Source: Haemophilus sp. (lineage in GTDB: Bacteria > Pseudomonadota > Gammaproteobacteria > Enterobacterales > Pasteurellaceae). From it: 21,168 nucleotides of DNA. The stretch is from NCBI GenBank assembly GCA_019423025.1, contig JAHZCD010000009.1:65099-86266 (forward strand). The letters run 5' to 3'. A model generated the notes under the pieces. The model worked only from the letters and a program-made list of their open reading frames with translations, was not told where the DNA came from and did no database searches. Below are positions 1 through 7,540 of the stretch, piece by piece. Within the stretch, counting starts at the first letter, position 1, and each line of letters opens with the position of its first letter. The position numbers and the translations under genes are program-made.

Positions 1-824
1 TTTAACTCAGCTGCTTTATCTGCTGCTTCATCTTTTGCTTCAAAAACTGCATGTTTTACTTCAGCAACTTTATCTACAACAGCATCTTTTAATTTAGCTA
101 CTTTGCCTAAGACCGTATCTTTTGCTTCTGATGCTTTATCTTCAGCTTCATCTTTTAGCTCAGTTGCTTTATCTGCCACTTCATCTTTTGCTTCTGAAAC
201 TGCTTTTTTCACTTCTGATGCTTTATCTTCAGCTTCATCCTTTAACTCAGCTGCTTTATCTGCTGCTTCATCTTTTGCTTCAAAAACTGCATTTTTTACT
301 TCTGCAACTTTATCTGCAACTGTATCTTTTAATTTAACTACTTTGTCTACAAGTGTATCTTTTGCTTCAGAAACTGCTCCTTTTGCTTCTGATACTTTGT
401 CTTCAGCCGCATCTTTCACGTCAGCAACTTTGTCTTCAGCTGCATCTTTTAGCTCTGCTGCTTTATCTGCCGCTTCATCTGTAGCTTCTGAAACTGCTTT
501 TTTCACTTCTGATGCTTTATCTTCGATGGCTCTTTTTACTTCAGAAAATTTGTCATCGATTGCTTTTTTCATTTCAGTAGCTTTATCATCGATTGCTTCT
601 TTTGCTTCAGAAACTGCTTTTCTTACTTCAGATACTTTATCTTCAGTTACATCTTTCACTTCAGTAGCTTTGTCTTCAACCACTTCTTTTGCCTCAGACG
701 CTTTATGTGTCACTGCATCTTTAATGTAGTTAGCCGCGGCAAATAATGCATCTTTAACTTGTGTTGCTGCATTCACTGTCGTATCTTTTACTTCAGTTGC
801 TTTATCTTCAATGTTATTTTTCAT
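1..824 (-). CDS. LEA-like 11-mer repeat protein, 3' end cut by window edge
   Basis: The minus-strand frame from ATG at 824 is open to the window edge, giving 274 codons with no stop. The start follows a good ribosome binding site (AGGAGAG, 6 nt upstream). The protein begins MKNNIEDKATEVKD and is almost wholly Lys, Glu, Asp, Ala and Val, with no Pro, Cys or Trp. From about residue 50 it is a chain of 11-residue units (type EDKASEVKKAI) mixed with 18-residue units (EDKASEVKKAVSEAKDEA, i.e. 11+7). A higher-order repeat of 80 residues is visible: residues 156-195 closely match 236-274. No signal peptide or membrane segment is seen, apart from a mildly hydrophobic patch ALFAAANYI near residues 26-34. 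Such hendecad repeats are known from group 3 LEA (LEA_4-like) proteins and long amphipathic helices. A role in desiccation or stress protection, or membrane-surface binding, is inference only. The sequence is certainly coding in style; its function is unknown. Confidence 0.85.
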   Translation of the reverse strand, partial: MKNNIEDKATEVKDTTVNAATQVKDALFAAANYIKDAVTHKASEAKEVVEDKATEVKDVTEDKVSEVRKAVSEAKEAIDDKATEMKKAIDDKFSEVKRAIEDKASEVKKAVSEATDEAADKAAELKDAAEDKVADVKDAAEDKVSEAKGAVSEAKDTLVDKVVKLKDTVADKVAEVKNAVFEAKDEAADKAAELKDEAEDKASEVKKAVSEAKDEVADKATELKDEAEDKASEAKDTVLGKVAKLKDAVVDKVAEVKHAVFEAKDEAADKAAEL

Positions 825-842
825 AACTACTCTCCTTGTATC

Positions 843-848
843 ATTATA
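843..848 (-). promoter_or_regulatory. Candidate -10 box for the repeat-protein gene
   Basis: On the minus strand a perfect TATAAT lies 19 nt before the ATG at 824. It implies a very short leader of about a dozen bases, with the ribosome binding site close to the RNA 5' end. No good -35 hexamer is seen at 16-18 bp, so the call rests on the -10 alone. The terminator at 904-940 separates it from sixA, so an own promoter is needed here. Confidence 0.4.
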
Positions 849-903
849 ATGGCTAATTTAAGCTATTCAGTTATAGCTCACTTTTAGTCTATCAAAAAAA
901 TTT

Positions 904-940
904 AAAAAAAACACCCAGAAATACACATTTCTAGGTGTTT
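904..940 (-). terminator. Intrinsic terminator downstream of sixA
   Basis: On the minus strand AAACACCTAGAAAT, a GTGT loop, and ATTTCTGGGTGTTT form a 14-bp stem with one mismatch, followed by a run of T. It lies between the sixA stop and the repeat-protein gene and should end the sixA transcript. The remaining spacer 941-1030 holds a small palindromic stretch (AACTATAGTT, near 965-975) but no gene. Confidence 0.85.
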
Positions 941-1030
941 GTTATTTAGCGACTTTTGGAGTCAACTATAGTTATAGTTCAAAAAAGTAAATCACATCAA
1001 ACTTTATTTTCATATTATCTTCAATCAACT

Positions 1031-1513
1031 TTAACCATTTTCTTTGGGATAATGGAAAGCTTCAATGGTGCCTTTTTCACCATTCCAGTCAATTTGAACA
1101 ATCGTTGAAGGGTAAAAACTGATTGGATTTCGCTTGCCATAAAGCTCTGAAACAATACTGCCCACTAAAGGTAAATGAGAAACAAGCAGAACACTTTCAA
1201 CACCTTGTTCCTGCAAAACAGATAAATAATCTGCTACCAACGTCGCATTCCCATAAGGTGTAATCCCACTCCAAGTTTCAACATCATTAAGAATATTGTC
1301 TAACGCTGAATTTACAAGCTCAAACGTTTCTTGCGCTCGTATATAAGGACTGACAATCACTTTCTGAACTGAAAGTGCGGTTGAATTTAGATGGTTTTTA
1401 AGCCATTGACCTTGTAATATTGATTGTTTGCGTCCATAGTCGGTTAAATGCCGAGCCTCGTCTGATGAAGAGACAACTTCAGCTTCTCCATGACGCATAA
1501 TAAAAATTTTCAT
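1031..1513 (-). CDS. sixA: Phosphohistidine phosphatase SixA
   Basis: A 160-residue protein of the histidine phosphatase (phosphoglycerate mutase-like) superfamily. The N-terminal MKIFIMRHGEAE carries the RHG catalytic motif with the nucleophilic His at residue 8. A second conserved His lies in the segment VLLVSHLPLVG near residue 113. In E. coli SixA removes phosphate from histidines of phosphotransfer proteins (ArcB, and the nitrogen PTS protein NPr). The length matches the family (~160 residues). A weak SD (AGGAAA) lies 8 nt before the ATG. The gene is bounded by terminators on both sides, so it is probably monocistronic. An uptake core lies inside it at 1373-1381. Confidence 0.9.
   Translation of the reverse strand: MKIFIMRHGEAEVVSSSDEARHLTDYGRKQSILQGQWLKNHLNSTALSVQKVIVSPYIRAQETFELVNSALDNILNDVETWSGITPYGNATLVADYLSVLQEQGVESVLLVSHLPLVGSIVSELYGKRNPISFYPSTIVQIDWNGEKGTIEAFHYPKENG
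1373..1381 (+). repeat. DNA uptake sequence core (in sixA)
   Basis: Exact AAGTGCGGT, preceded by A and followed by an A/T-rich tract as in the extended Haemophilus uptake consensus. In the sixA frame it is read as Thr-Ala-Leu. Confidence 0.9.
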
Positions 1514-1557
1514 GTCTTTGCTTTCCTAAAAATAATAAAAGATAAATTTTATGGATC

Positions 1558-1578
1558 AAAAATGGGGGCAAGCCCCCA
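1558..1578 (-). terminator. Intrinsic terminator downstream of glmM
   Basis: On the minus strand TGGGGGC, two-base TT, GCCCCCA is an 8-bp GC-rich inverted repeat (in practice a ~6-bp stem with a tetraloop), followed by five T. It starts 5 nt after the glmM stop and should close the folP-glmM transcript. Confidence 0.85.
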
Positions 1579-1583
1579 CTTTA

Positions 1584-2918
1584 TTAATTCGCTTTCACTG
1601 CTTCTGCAATTTCTTCTGCACATTGTTTTGCAAGTACACCGTCTTCACATTCGACCATGACGCGAATAAGAGGCTCAGTACCAGACTTACGCAGTAAAAT
1701 TCGACCTTTGCCTTCTAAACGTTTTTCCACATCTGCAGCTACCGCTTTTACCGCTTCACTTTCTAATGGATTATCACCACCAGCAAAACGAACATTAATG
1801 AGTACTTGAGGGAATAATTTCACCGCACTTGCAAGCTCGTTTAAAGATAAACGATGTTGAACCATTGCACTTAATACAGCTAGTGATGCAATAATACCAT
1901 CACCTGTCGTATTTTTATCAGCAATAATAATATGGCCTGAGTTTTCTCCGCCTAGCGTCCAGTTATGTTCTACCATTTTTTCTAACACATAACGGTCTCC
2001 AACGTTAGCACGCACAAAAGGTACACCTAACATTTTTAAAGCAATCTCTAAGCTCATATTACTCATTAATGTGCCCACTACGCCACCTTTTAGCTGACCT
2101 GAACGTAAAGCTTCACGAGCAATAATGAAAAGGATTTGGTCACCATCTACTTTATTACCTAAGTGATCCACCATCATAATACGGTCACCATCACCATCAT
2201 AAGCAAGACCAACATCTGCTTTTGTTTCAAGCACTTTTTCCTGTAACGCTTTTACATCGGTTGCACCACACTTCTCATTAATATTGATTCCGTTAGGATC
2301 TGTACCAATTTCAATCACTTCTGCGCCTAACTCACGTAATACATTTGGCGCAATATGATAAGTCGCTCCATTTGCACAATCCACCACGATTTTATAACCA
2401 TCTAAACCAAGATGTGCAGGGAAAGTACTTTTACAAAATTCAATATAACGTCCTGCGGCATCACTGATACGGCTTGCTTTACCTAAATCAGCAGACTCCA
2501 CACAATCCATTGGCTGATCAAGCATGGCTTCAATCGCTTCCTCAATATCGTCTGGTAATTTTGTACCTTGTGAAGAGAAGAATTTAATCCCGTTATCATA
2601 GTAAGGGTTATGAGATGCCGAAATGACAATACCTGCTTCCAATCGGAAAGTACGGGTTAAATACGCCACGGCTGGTGTCGGCATAGGACCAGTAAATGCG
2701 GCAGTTAAACCCGCTGCAGCCAAACCTGCCTCAAGTGCAGATTCCAGCATATAACCTGAAATACGAGTATCTTTCCCGATTAATACCGTACGAGAACCTT
2801 GGGAAGCTAAAACCTTACCTGCTGCCCAACCTAATTTCAATGCGAAATCAGGTGTGATTGGATATGTACCCACTTTTCCACGGACACCATCAGTACCAAA
2901 ATATTTACGATTTGCCAT
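1584..2918 (-). CDS. glmM: Phosphoglucosamine mutase GlmM
   Basis: Converts glucosamine-6-phosphate to glucosamine-1-phosphate, a step towards UDP-N-acetylglucosamine for peptidoglycan and lipopolysaccharide; cytoplasmic. The 444 residues match the E. coli length (445). All four alpha-phosphohexomutase signatures are visible: the phosphoserine loop ISASHNP with Ser102; the Mg-binding loop DGDGDR near 240-246; the sugar loop GGENSGH near 325; and the phosphate-binding RKSGTEPLIRV near 410-420. The start MANRKYFGTDGVRG is the family N-terminus and has an SD (AAGGA) 7 nt upstream. It lies 77 bp after folP, in the same order as E. coli, and probably shares its transcript. Confidence 0.97.
   Translation of the reverse strand: MANRKYFGTDGVRGKVGTYPITPDFALKLGWAAGKVLASQGSRTVLIGKDTRISGYMLESALEAGLAAAGLTAAFTGPMPTPAVAYLTRTFRLEAGIVISASHNPYYDNGIKFFSSQGTKLPDDIEEAIEAMLDQPMDCVESADLGKASRISDAAGRYIEFCKSTFPAHLGLDGYKIVVDCANGATYHIAPNVLRELGAEVIEIGTDPNGININEKCGATDVKALQEKVLETKADVGLAYDGDGDRIMMVDHLGNKVDGDQILFIIAREALRSGQLKGGVVGTLMSNMSLEIALKMLGVPFVRANVGDRYVLEKMVEHNWTLGGENSGHIIIADKNTTGDGIIASLAVLSAMVQHRLSLNELASAVKLFPQVLINVRFAGGDNPLESEAVKAVAADVEKRLEGKGRILLRKSGTEPLIRVMVECEDGVLAKQCAEEIAEAVKAN
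1822..1830 (-). repeat. DNA uptake sequence core (in glmM)
   Basis: Exact AAGTGCGGT on the minus strand, read in the glmM frame as Ser-Ala-Val, a reading also seen in ftsH, purF, rnd and yoaA. Confidence 0.9.
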
Positions 2919-2995
2919 ATTTATTCCTTAATTAAATTTGAATAATGATGTTACAAAAATCATTTATTCCACAACATATAAAATCTGTTAGTTGC

Positions 2996-3823
2996 TTACG
3001 CTTCTTGTGTAGCTTGCCATACTTTTAAGGCATCAGCTGTTGCAGCCACATCATGCACACGTAAAATAGTCGCACCATTTTGTGCAGCAATTAATGCCCC
3101 GGCTACACTTCCTACAACGCGTTCAGTCACGGGCTTATCTAATACAGCACCAATCATCGATTTACGTGAAAGCCCTGCTAAAACAGGATATCCACTTTCA
3201 CAAAAGTGAGCTAACTGCTGTAAAAGCTTATAATTATGCTGTACAGTCTTACCAAAACCAAAGCCCATATCCCAAATAATATTTTCTTTGGCTATTCCCG
3301 CTGCTAAACAAGCTTGAGTTCTATCGTTTAAAAATTGATAAACATCTTGGACTACATCATCATAATGCGGATTAGTCTGCATTGTGCGCGGCTGTCCTTG
3401 CATATGCATGATACAAGTCGGTAAATTCAACTGTCCTGCTATTTCGAGTGCGCCAGGTTCACGTAGAGCACGAATATCATTGATTAAATCCATGCCGACC
3501 TTAGCTGCTTCTTGCATCACAATTGCTTTAGAGGTATCCACTGAAATCCAACAATCAAAACGTTTTTGCACGGCTTCAACAAGAGGTATCACTCGTTGCA
3601 ACTCTTCAGTTTCAGGCACTTCTTCTGCCATTGATCGAGTTGATTCCCCGCCAATATCAATAATTGTTGCACCTTCTTTGAGCATTTTTTCAACTTGAAA
3701 TAATGCTTTGTCTAGACTGAAAAACTGCCCGCTATCAGAAAACGAATCAGGTGTAAAATTCAAAATTCCCATAATTTGAGGGAATGATAAATCTAGACAT
3801 TTGTTGTTAGCATAAAGTTTCAT
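2996..3823 (-). CDS. folP: Dihydropteroate synthase FolP
   Basis: Condenses 6-hydroxymethyl-7,8-dihydropterin pyrophosphate with p-aminobenzoate in folate synthesis; it is the sulfonamide target. At 275 residues it is of normal size. The N-terminal pterin/pyrophosphate loop GILNFTPDSFSDSG (about residues 19-32), the GGESTRS segment (about 58-64) and the C-terminal SRKSMIG loop (about 220) are all intact. The ATG at 3823 is the family start (MKLYANN...). No convincing SD precedes it; instead a degraded uptake core (AAGTACGGT, 3825-3833) abuts the start codon. A strong terminator separates it from ftsH, and a TATAAT at 3863-3868 could drive it. Confidence 0.96.
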   Translation of the reverse strand: MKLYANNKCLDLSFPQIMGILNFTPDSFSDSGQFFSLDKALFQVEKMLKEGATIIDIGGESTRSMAEEVPETEELQRVIPLVEAVQKRFDCWISVDTSKAIVMQEAAKVGMDLINDIRALREPGALEIAGQLNLPTCIMHMQGQPRTMQTNPHYDDVVQDVYQFLNDRTQACLAAGIAKENIIWDMGFGFGKTVQHNYKLLQQLAHFCESGYPVLAGLSRKSMIGAVLDKPVTERVVGSVAGALIAAQNGATILRVHDVAATADALKVWQATQEA

Positions 3824-3862
3824 AAAGTACGGTCAATTTTTAAATCAAATTCGAAAGGTTAG

Positions 3863-3868
3863 ATTATA
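3863..3868 (-). promoter_or_regulatory. Candidate -10 box for folP-glmM
   Basis: A perfect TATAAT on the minus strand, 40 nt upstream of the folP ATG and downstream of the ftsH terminator. The -35 region at 16-18 bp is poor. Placement between the terminator and the gene supports the call. Confidence 0.4.
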
Positions 3869-3904
3869 ACGGAATATAGTCATGAAAAGAATGAAATAAT
3901 AAAT

Positions 3905-3933
3905 AAAAAAGCCTTCCAAATTAGGAAGGCTTT
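3905..3933 (-). terminator. Intrinsic terminator downstream of ftsH
   Basis: On the minus strand AAAGCCTTCC, a 6-nt loop, and GGAAGGCTTT form a perfect 10-bp stem followed by T residues, 4 nt beyond the ftsH stop. It ends the rlmE-ftsH transcript and isolates folP. Confidence 0.9.
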
Positions 3934-3937
3934 ATTT

Positions 3938-5845
3938 TTATGCTTCAGGATCTTCTGAATGATTAACCGCACTTTCAGTTTTCTCTTCTTGCGGTTTTGC
4001 TGTTGGTTTCGTGTCTTTGTTATCTTCCCAACCAGATGGTGGTGTAACAGGCTCACGATTCATCAATTGCTTGATTTGTTCTTCTTCAATGGTTTCATAT
4101 TTCACTAACGCATCTTTCATGGCGTGAAGAATATCCATATTGTCGATCAAAATCTGTCTTGCTCTCGCATAGTTACGATTTACAATCGCACGAACTTCTT
4201 CATCAATTGCATGTGCTGTTTCGTCAGACATATGTTTTGCTTTCGCCATTGAGCGCCCTAAGAATACTTCGCCTTCATCTTCAGTATAAAGAATCGGACC
4301 GAGTTTATCTGAGAAGCCCCATTGGGTCACCATATTACGTGCAATATTGGTTGCCACTTTAATATCGTTGGATGCACCGGTAGAAATATTTTCTTCACCG
4401 TAAATCAAATCTTCAGCTAAGCGTCCTGCATATAGTGTGGAAAGTTTACTTTCTAATTGTTTTTGGCTGATACTAATTTGATCGCCTTCAGGTAAGAAGA
4501 AAGTTACACCTAATGCACGGCCACGAGGAATAATCGTCACTTTATGAACAGGATCATGTTCAGGTACTAAGTAACCCACAATGGCGTGACCTGCTTCATG
4601 GTATGCTGTCGATTCTTTTTGTTTATCCGTCATGATCATGGTACGGCGTTCAGGCCCCATATTGATCTTATCTTTGGCTTTTTCAAACTCAAGCATCGAT
4701 ACAGTACGTTTATTGCTACGTGCAGCAAATAATGCCGCTTCATTCACTAAGTTCGCTAAATCTGCACCTGAATAACCAGGTGTACCACGAGCCAGTGTCA
4801 TGGCATCTACATCATCAGCGACAGGCACTTTACGCATGTGAACTTTTAAAATTTGCTCACGACCTTTCACATCCGGTAAACCCACAACGACTTGACGGTC
4901 AAAACGGCCTGGACGCGTTAATGCTGGGTCAAGTACATCTGGACGGTTCGTTGCTGCAATAACGATTACGCCTTCGTTACCACCAAAACCATCCATTTCA
5001 ACTAACATTTGGTTAAGGGTTTGTTCACGCTCATCATGTCCACCACCTAAACCAGCACCACGTTGGCGACCTACTGCATCAATTTCATCAATAAAGATTA
5101 AGCATGGTGCATTTTTCTTCGCTTGCTCGAACATATCACGTACACGAGAAGCACCAACACCCACAAACATCTCTACAAAGTCAGAACCTGAAATGGTAAA
5201 GAAAGGCACTTTTGCTTCACCCGCAATAGCTTTTGCTAATAAGGTTTTACCTGTACCTGGAGGACCTACCATTAAAATCCCTTTTGGAATTTTACCACCA
5301 AGGTTTTGGAATTTTTTCGGTTCACGCAAGAAATCAACTACTTCACCGACTTCTTCTTTTGCTTCATCGCAACCTGCGACATCAGCAAAAGTCACTTTGA
5401 TTTGATCTTGGTTCAGCATTTTAGCGCGGCTTTTACCAAAACTCATGGCCTTGCCACCGCCACCTTGCATTTGACGCATGAAGAAAATCCATACCCCTAC
5501 AAGGAATAACATTGGGAACCACGAAATTAAAATTTGTGATAATAAACTGCGTTTTTCAAAAGGCGTACCTTCGATTTTAACTTTTTTATTTAGTAAGTCA
5601 TCTAAGAGCTTTTTATCTTCCAATGGTGGCATGACGGTCATATATTTAGAACCATCATTTTTGGTCACAGTGATTTCATTTGCATCAAAACGCGCTTCTT
5701 TCACTTGACTGTTACTCACATCATACACAAAGGTTGTGTAATCTGTTGAGTCACTCACGCCATTGGAATTAAAACTTTGGTAAGCTGTCATCATGACGAT
5801 TGCTACCACAACCCATAGAACTAGATTTTTGACCATATCGTTCAA
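3938..5845 (-). CDS. ftsH: ATP-dependent zinc metalloprotease FtsH
   Basis: Membrane-anchored AAA+ protease that degrades misfolded membrane proteins and short-lived regulators; in E. coli also LpxC and sigma-32. Seen in order: transmembrane helix (about 7-24), periplasmic domain, second helix (about 102-122), Walker A GPPGTGKT (194-201), pore motif FVG (227-229), Walker B with FIDE (251-254), arginine fingers in TRPGRFD (310-316), and the zinc site HEAGH (416-420). The start needs a choice: TTG at 5845 (MNDMVKNL) has an SD-like GGCAGG 7 nt upstream, whereas the in-frame ATG at 5836 has none. I prefer the TTG; E. coli FtsH has a similar MSDM N-terminus. The Lys/Glu/Pro-rich tail contains an uptake core. 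It forms an operon with rlmE, 87 bp upstream. Confidence 0.97.
   Translation of the reverse strand: MNDMVKNLVLWVVVAIVMMTAYQSFNSNGVSDSTDYTTFVYDVSNSQVKEARFDANEITVTKNDGSKYMTVMPPLEDKKLLDDLLNKKVKIEGTPFEKRSLLSQILISWFPMLFLVGVWIFFMRQMQGGGGKAMSFGKSRAKMLNQDQIKVTFADVAGCDEAKEEVGEVVDFLREPKKFQNLGGKIPKGILMVGPPGTGKTLLAKAIAGEAKVPFFTISGSDFVEMFVGVGASRVRDMFEQAKKNAPCLIFIDEIDAVGRQRGAGLGGGHDEREQTLNQMLVEMDGFGGNEGVIVIAATNRPDVLDPALTRPGRFDRQVVVGLPDVKGREQILKVHMRKVPVADDVDAMTLARGTPGYSGADLANLVNEAALFAARSNKRTVSMLEFEKAKDKINMGPERRTMIMTDKQKESTAYHEAGHAIVGYLVPEHDPVHKVTIIPRGRALGVTFFLPEGDQISISQKQLESKLSTLYAGRLAEDLIYGEENISTGASNDIKVATNIARNMVTQWGFSDKLGPILYTEDEGEVFLGRSMAKAKHMSDETAHAIDEEVRAIVNRNYARARQILIDNMDILHAMKDALVKYETIEEEQIKQLMNREPVTPPSGWEDNKDTKPTAKPQEEKTESAVNHSEDPEA
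3966..3974 (-). repeat. DNA uptake sequence core (ftsH C-terminal tail)
   Basis: Exact AAGTGCGGT on the minus strand, read as Ser-Ala-Val in the disordered C-terminal tail of FtsH, a place tolerant of inserted sequence. Confidence 0.9.
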
Positions 5846-5932
5846 GGTTTAACCTGCCTTTCTTAAGTTAATTAAAATTAAACGAGATACTATCTCATCC
5901 CCGACACAATGAAAAGCTATCAAAGCAATTAT

Positions 5933-6565
5933 CTATTCGCCTTTATAACCGCTTGCTACAATATAAACTTCGCGAGAACGCCCACGAGAGGCTTCAGGCT
6001 TACGCACTTTTACTACACTAAAGAGTGAACGAATTTCGCGCAGATACTCGTCAAAACCTTCTCCTTGGAATACTTTGACCACAAAACTGCCTTTTTTCGC
6101 CAAAACTTGCTTACACATATCTAAAGCCAGTTCAACTAAATACATTGCACGAGGAATATCAACAGATGGCATGCCGCTAAAATTTGGCGCCATATCAGAC
6201 ATCACTACATCAACTTTTGCTTCACCAACTCGTTCTAATAATGCATTCAGCACATTTTCGTCACGAAAATCGCCTTGCAAGAAATCCACGCCGACAATTG
6301 GGTTCATATCCAAAATATCACAAGCAATCACTCGACCTTTACCACCAATTTGGCTCACAACATACTGTGACCAACCACCTGGTGCGGCACCGAGATCCAC
6401 CACTGTCATTCCCGGTTTAAACAATTTATCCGTTTGTTGAATTTCATCTAACTTAAAGTAAGCACGTGAGCGTAATTTTTGTTTATGTGCTTTCTGAACA
6501 AACGGATCTTTAAAATGTTCGTTTAGCCAACGAGAAGAACTCGCCGAACGTTTTTTCTTTCCCAT
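5933..6565 (-). CDS. rlmE: 23S rRNA (uridine-2552-2'-O)-methyltransferase RlmE
   Basis: Also called RrmJ/FtsJ; methylates the ribose of U2552 in the A loop of 23S rRNA late in 50S assembly, using S-adenosylmethionine. The protein is 210 residues (E. coli 209). The complete catalytic tetrad is present at the family's usual positions: Lys38 (AYFKLDE), Asp124 (MSDMAPN), Lys164 (VVKVFQG) and Glu199 (SREVY). The SAM-binding motif is VVDLGAAPGGWSQ (55-67). The basic N-terminus MGKKKRS marks the start, with a modest purine-rich SD (AAGAGA). It is divergent from yhbY and co-directional with ftsH, as in E. coli. Confidence 0.97.
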   Translation of the reverse strand: MGKKKRSASSSRWLNEHFKDPFVQKAHKQKLRSRAYFKLDEIQQTDKLFKPGMTVVDLGAAPGGWSQYVVSQIGGKGRVIACDILDMNPIVGVDFLQGDFRDENVLNALLERVGEAKVDVVMSDMAPNFSGMPSVDIPRAMYLVELALDMCKQVLAKKGSFVVKVFQGEGFDEYLREIRSLFSVVKVRKPEASRGRSREVYIVASGYKGE

Positions 6566-6676
6566 AATCTCTTTCTTTTGTACTATTTTTTGTAGTAGTT
6601 TCGTCTATATTTGGGTACAATCTGCCAAATTCAAGGCTAGACTTACCAAAAAGTGCTGAAAAACCACGTTTTTTCT

Positions 6677-6700
6677 GACCGCTCTTTTCGGTCTTTTTTT
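6677..6700 (+). promoter_or_regulatory. Short hairpin plus T-run in the yhbY leader
   Basis: GACCG, a 7-nt loop, CGGTC and then seven T lie 32 nt upstream of the yhbY start. It resembles a weak intrinsic terminator or attenuator, but the stem is only 5 bp. The left arm (ACCGCTCTT) is one base away from an uptake core. Function is unproven. The rest of the divergent spacer 6566-6731 holds a possible plus-strand -10 (TACAAT, 6616-6621) without a good -35. Confidence 0.3.
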
Positions 6701-6731
6701 GACTCATATTCATCTATTTAAAGGATTCCTT

Positions 6732-7031
6732 ATGACAATATTATCAACAAAACAAAAACAATTTTTAAAAGGACTCGCTCATCACCTTAGTCCTGTCGTC
6801 ATGCTTGGCGGTAACGGCTTAACCGAAGGTGTATTAGCCGAAATCGATAATGCGTTAAATCATCACGAATTAATCAAAGTAAAAATTGCTGGCGCAGATC
6901 GCGAAACCAAACAATTAATCATTGATGCGATTGTTCGTGAAACCAAATCATCTAACGTTCAAACCATCGGACATATTTTGGTGCTTTATCGACCAAGCGA
7001 GGAAGGTAAAATCCAGCTGCCTCGTAAATAA
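6732..7031 (+). CDS. yhbY: Ribosome assembly RNA-binding protein YhbY (CRM domain)
   Basis: A 99-residue single CRM-domain protein that binds pre-50S particles and assists late large-subunit assembly in E. coli. The domain fills the protein: MTILSTKQKQFLKGLAH at the start, the GxxG RNA-binding loop in VMLGGNGLT (about 23-31), and a basic end. I place the start at the ATG at 6732, with SD AAGGA 6 nt upstream; a longer reading from TTG at 6699 lacks support. The divergent position from rlmE, with greA converging behind, is the E. coli arrangement, linking it with another 50S maturation factor. Confidence 0.95.
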   Translation: MTILSTKQKQFLKGLAHHLSPVVMLGGNGLTEGVLAEIDNALNHHELIKVKIAGADRETKQLIIDAIVRETKSSNVQTIGHILVLYRPSEEGKIQLPRK

Positions 7032-7036
7032 TTGTT

Positions 7037-7065
7037 ATCCCCTCAATTTGAGGGGATGTTTTTTT
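7037..7065 (+). terminator. Intrinsic terminator downstream of yhbY
   Basis: ATCCCCTCAA and TTGAGGGGAT pair perfectly around a single central T (in practice an 8-bp stem and short loop), followed by G and seven T. It begins 6 nt past the yhbY stop. The T-run overlaps the greA stop codon, so yhbY and greA converge tightly; on the minus strand the following tract is not T-rich, so it is a poor terminator for greA. Confidence 0.9.
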
Positions 7066-7540
7066 AGATGTAATTTACTTCAATAATCTCGAACTCAACC
7101 GTTCCACCTGGTGTGGTGATATTTACGGTATCATCCAACTCTTTCCCTACCAAGCCACGAGCAATCGGTGAATTCACAGAAATCAAACCTGATTTAATAT
7201 CTGCCTCATCATCGCCCACAATTTGGTAAGTGACTTCTTCATCAGTGTCGGTATTCACTAATACAACTGTCGCACCAAAAATAACTTTTCCGTTATTTGG
7301 TAATTTAGTGACATCGATAACCTGACAATTTGCAAGTTTGCTTTCAATTTCTTGAATACGCCCTTCGCAAAAACCTTGTTGTTCACGCGCAGCGTGATAT
7401 TCTGCATTTTCTTTTAAGTCACCATGCTCACGTGCTTCAGCAATCGCCTTGATAATTTCAGGGCGACGCTCATTCTTTAAGAAATCTAATTCTTGACGTA
7501 ATAGCTCCGCACCGCGCACGGTCATTGGAATTTGTTTCAT
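7064..7540 (-). CDS. greA: Transcription elongation factor GreA
   Basis: Binds the RNA polymerase secondary channel and stimulates cleavage of backtracked RNA. The 158 residues match the E. coli length. The N-terminal coiled coil (about 1-75) contains the conserved tip GDLKENAEYHAAREQQ near residues 40-55, with the acidic Asp/Glu pair that acts at the active site. The C-terminal FKBP-like domain ends in EVNYI. The start MKQIPMTVRGAELL at 7540 is the family start, with SD AAGGA 8 nt upstream; the frame is open upstream to 7675 but that extension is not conserved-looking and lacks an SD. Divergent from dacB. A minus-strand TTGACT at 7600-7605 might be a -35 element, without a good -10. Confidence 0.97.
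   Translation of the reverse strand: MKQIPMTVRGAELLRQELDFLKNERRPEIIKAIAEAREHGDLKENAEYHAAREQQGFCEGRIQEIESKLANCQVIDVTKLPNNGKVIFGATVVLVNTDTDEEVTYQIVGDDEADIKSGLISVNSPIARGLVGKELDDTVNITTPGGTVEFEIIEVNYI

Noticed and set aside
103..729. A 208-codon plus-strand open frame rich in Ser, Ala, Thr and Phe, looking like a repetitive surface protein.
   Set aside because: It is the complement of the real minus-strand repeat gene. Lys/Glu/Asp/Ala codons read backwards give Phe/Ser/Ala codons without stops, and there is no SD or sensible start. The minus frame has the SD, the start and the conserved repeat register.
1..824. Regularly spaced repeats suggesting a CRISPR array or minisatellite.
   Set aside because: The repeats are imperfect, contiguous, in frame and protein-driven, with no unique spacers and no cas genes nearby.
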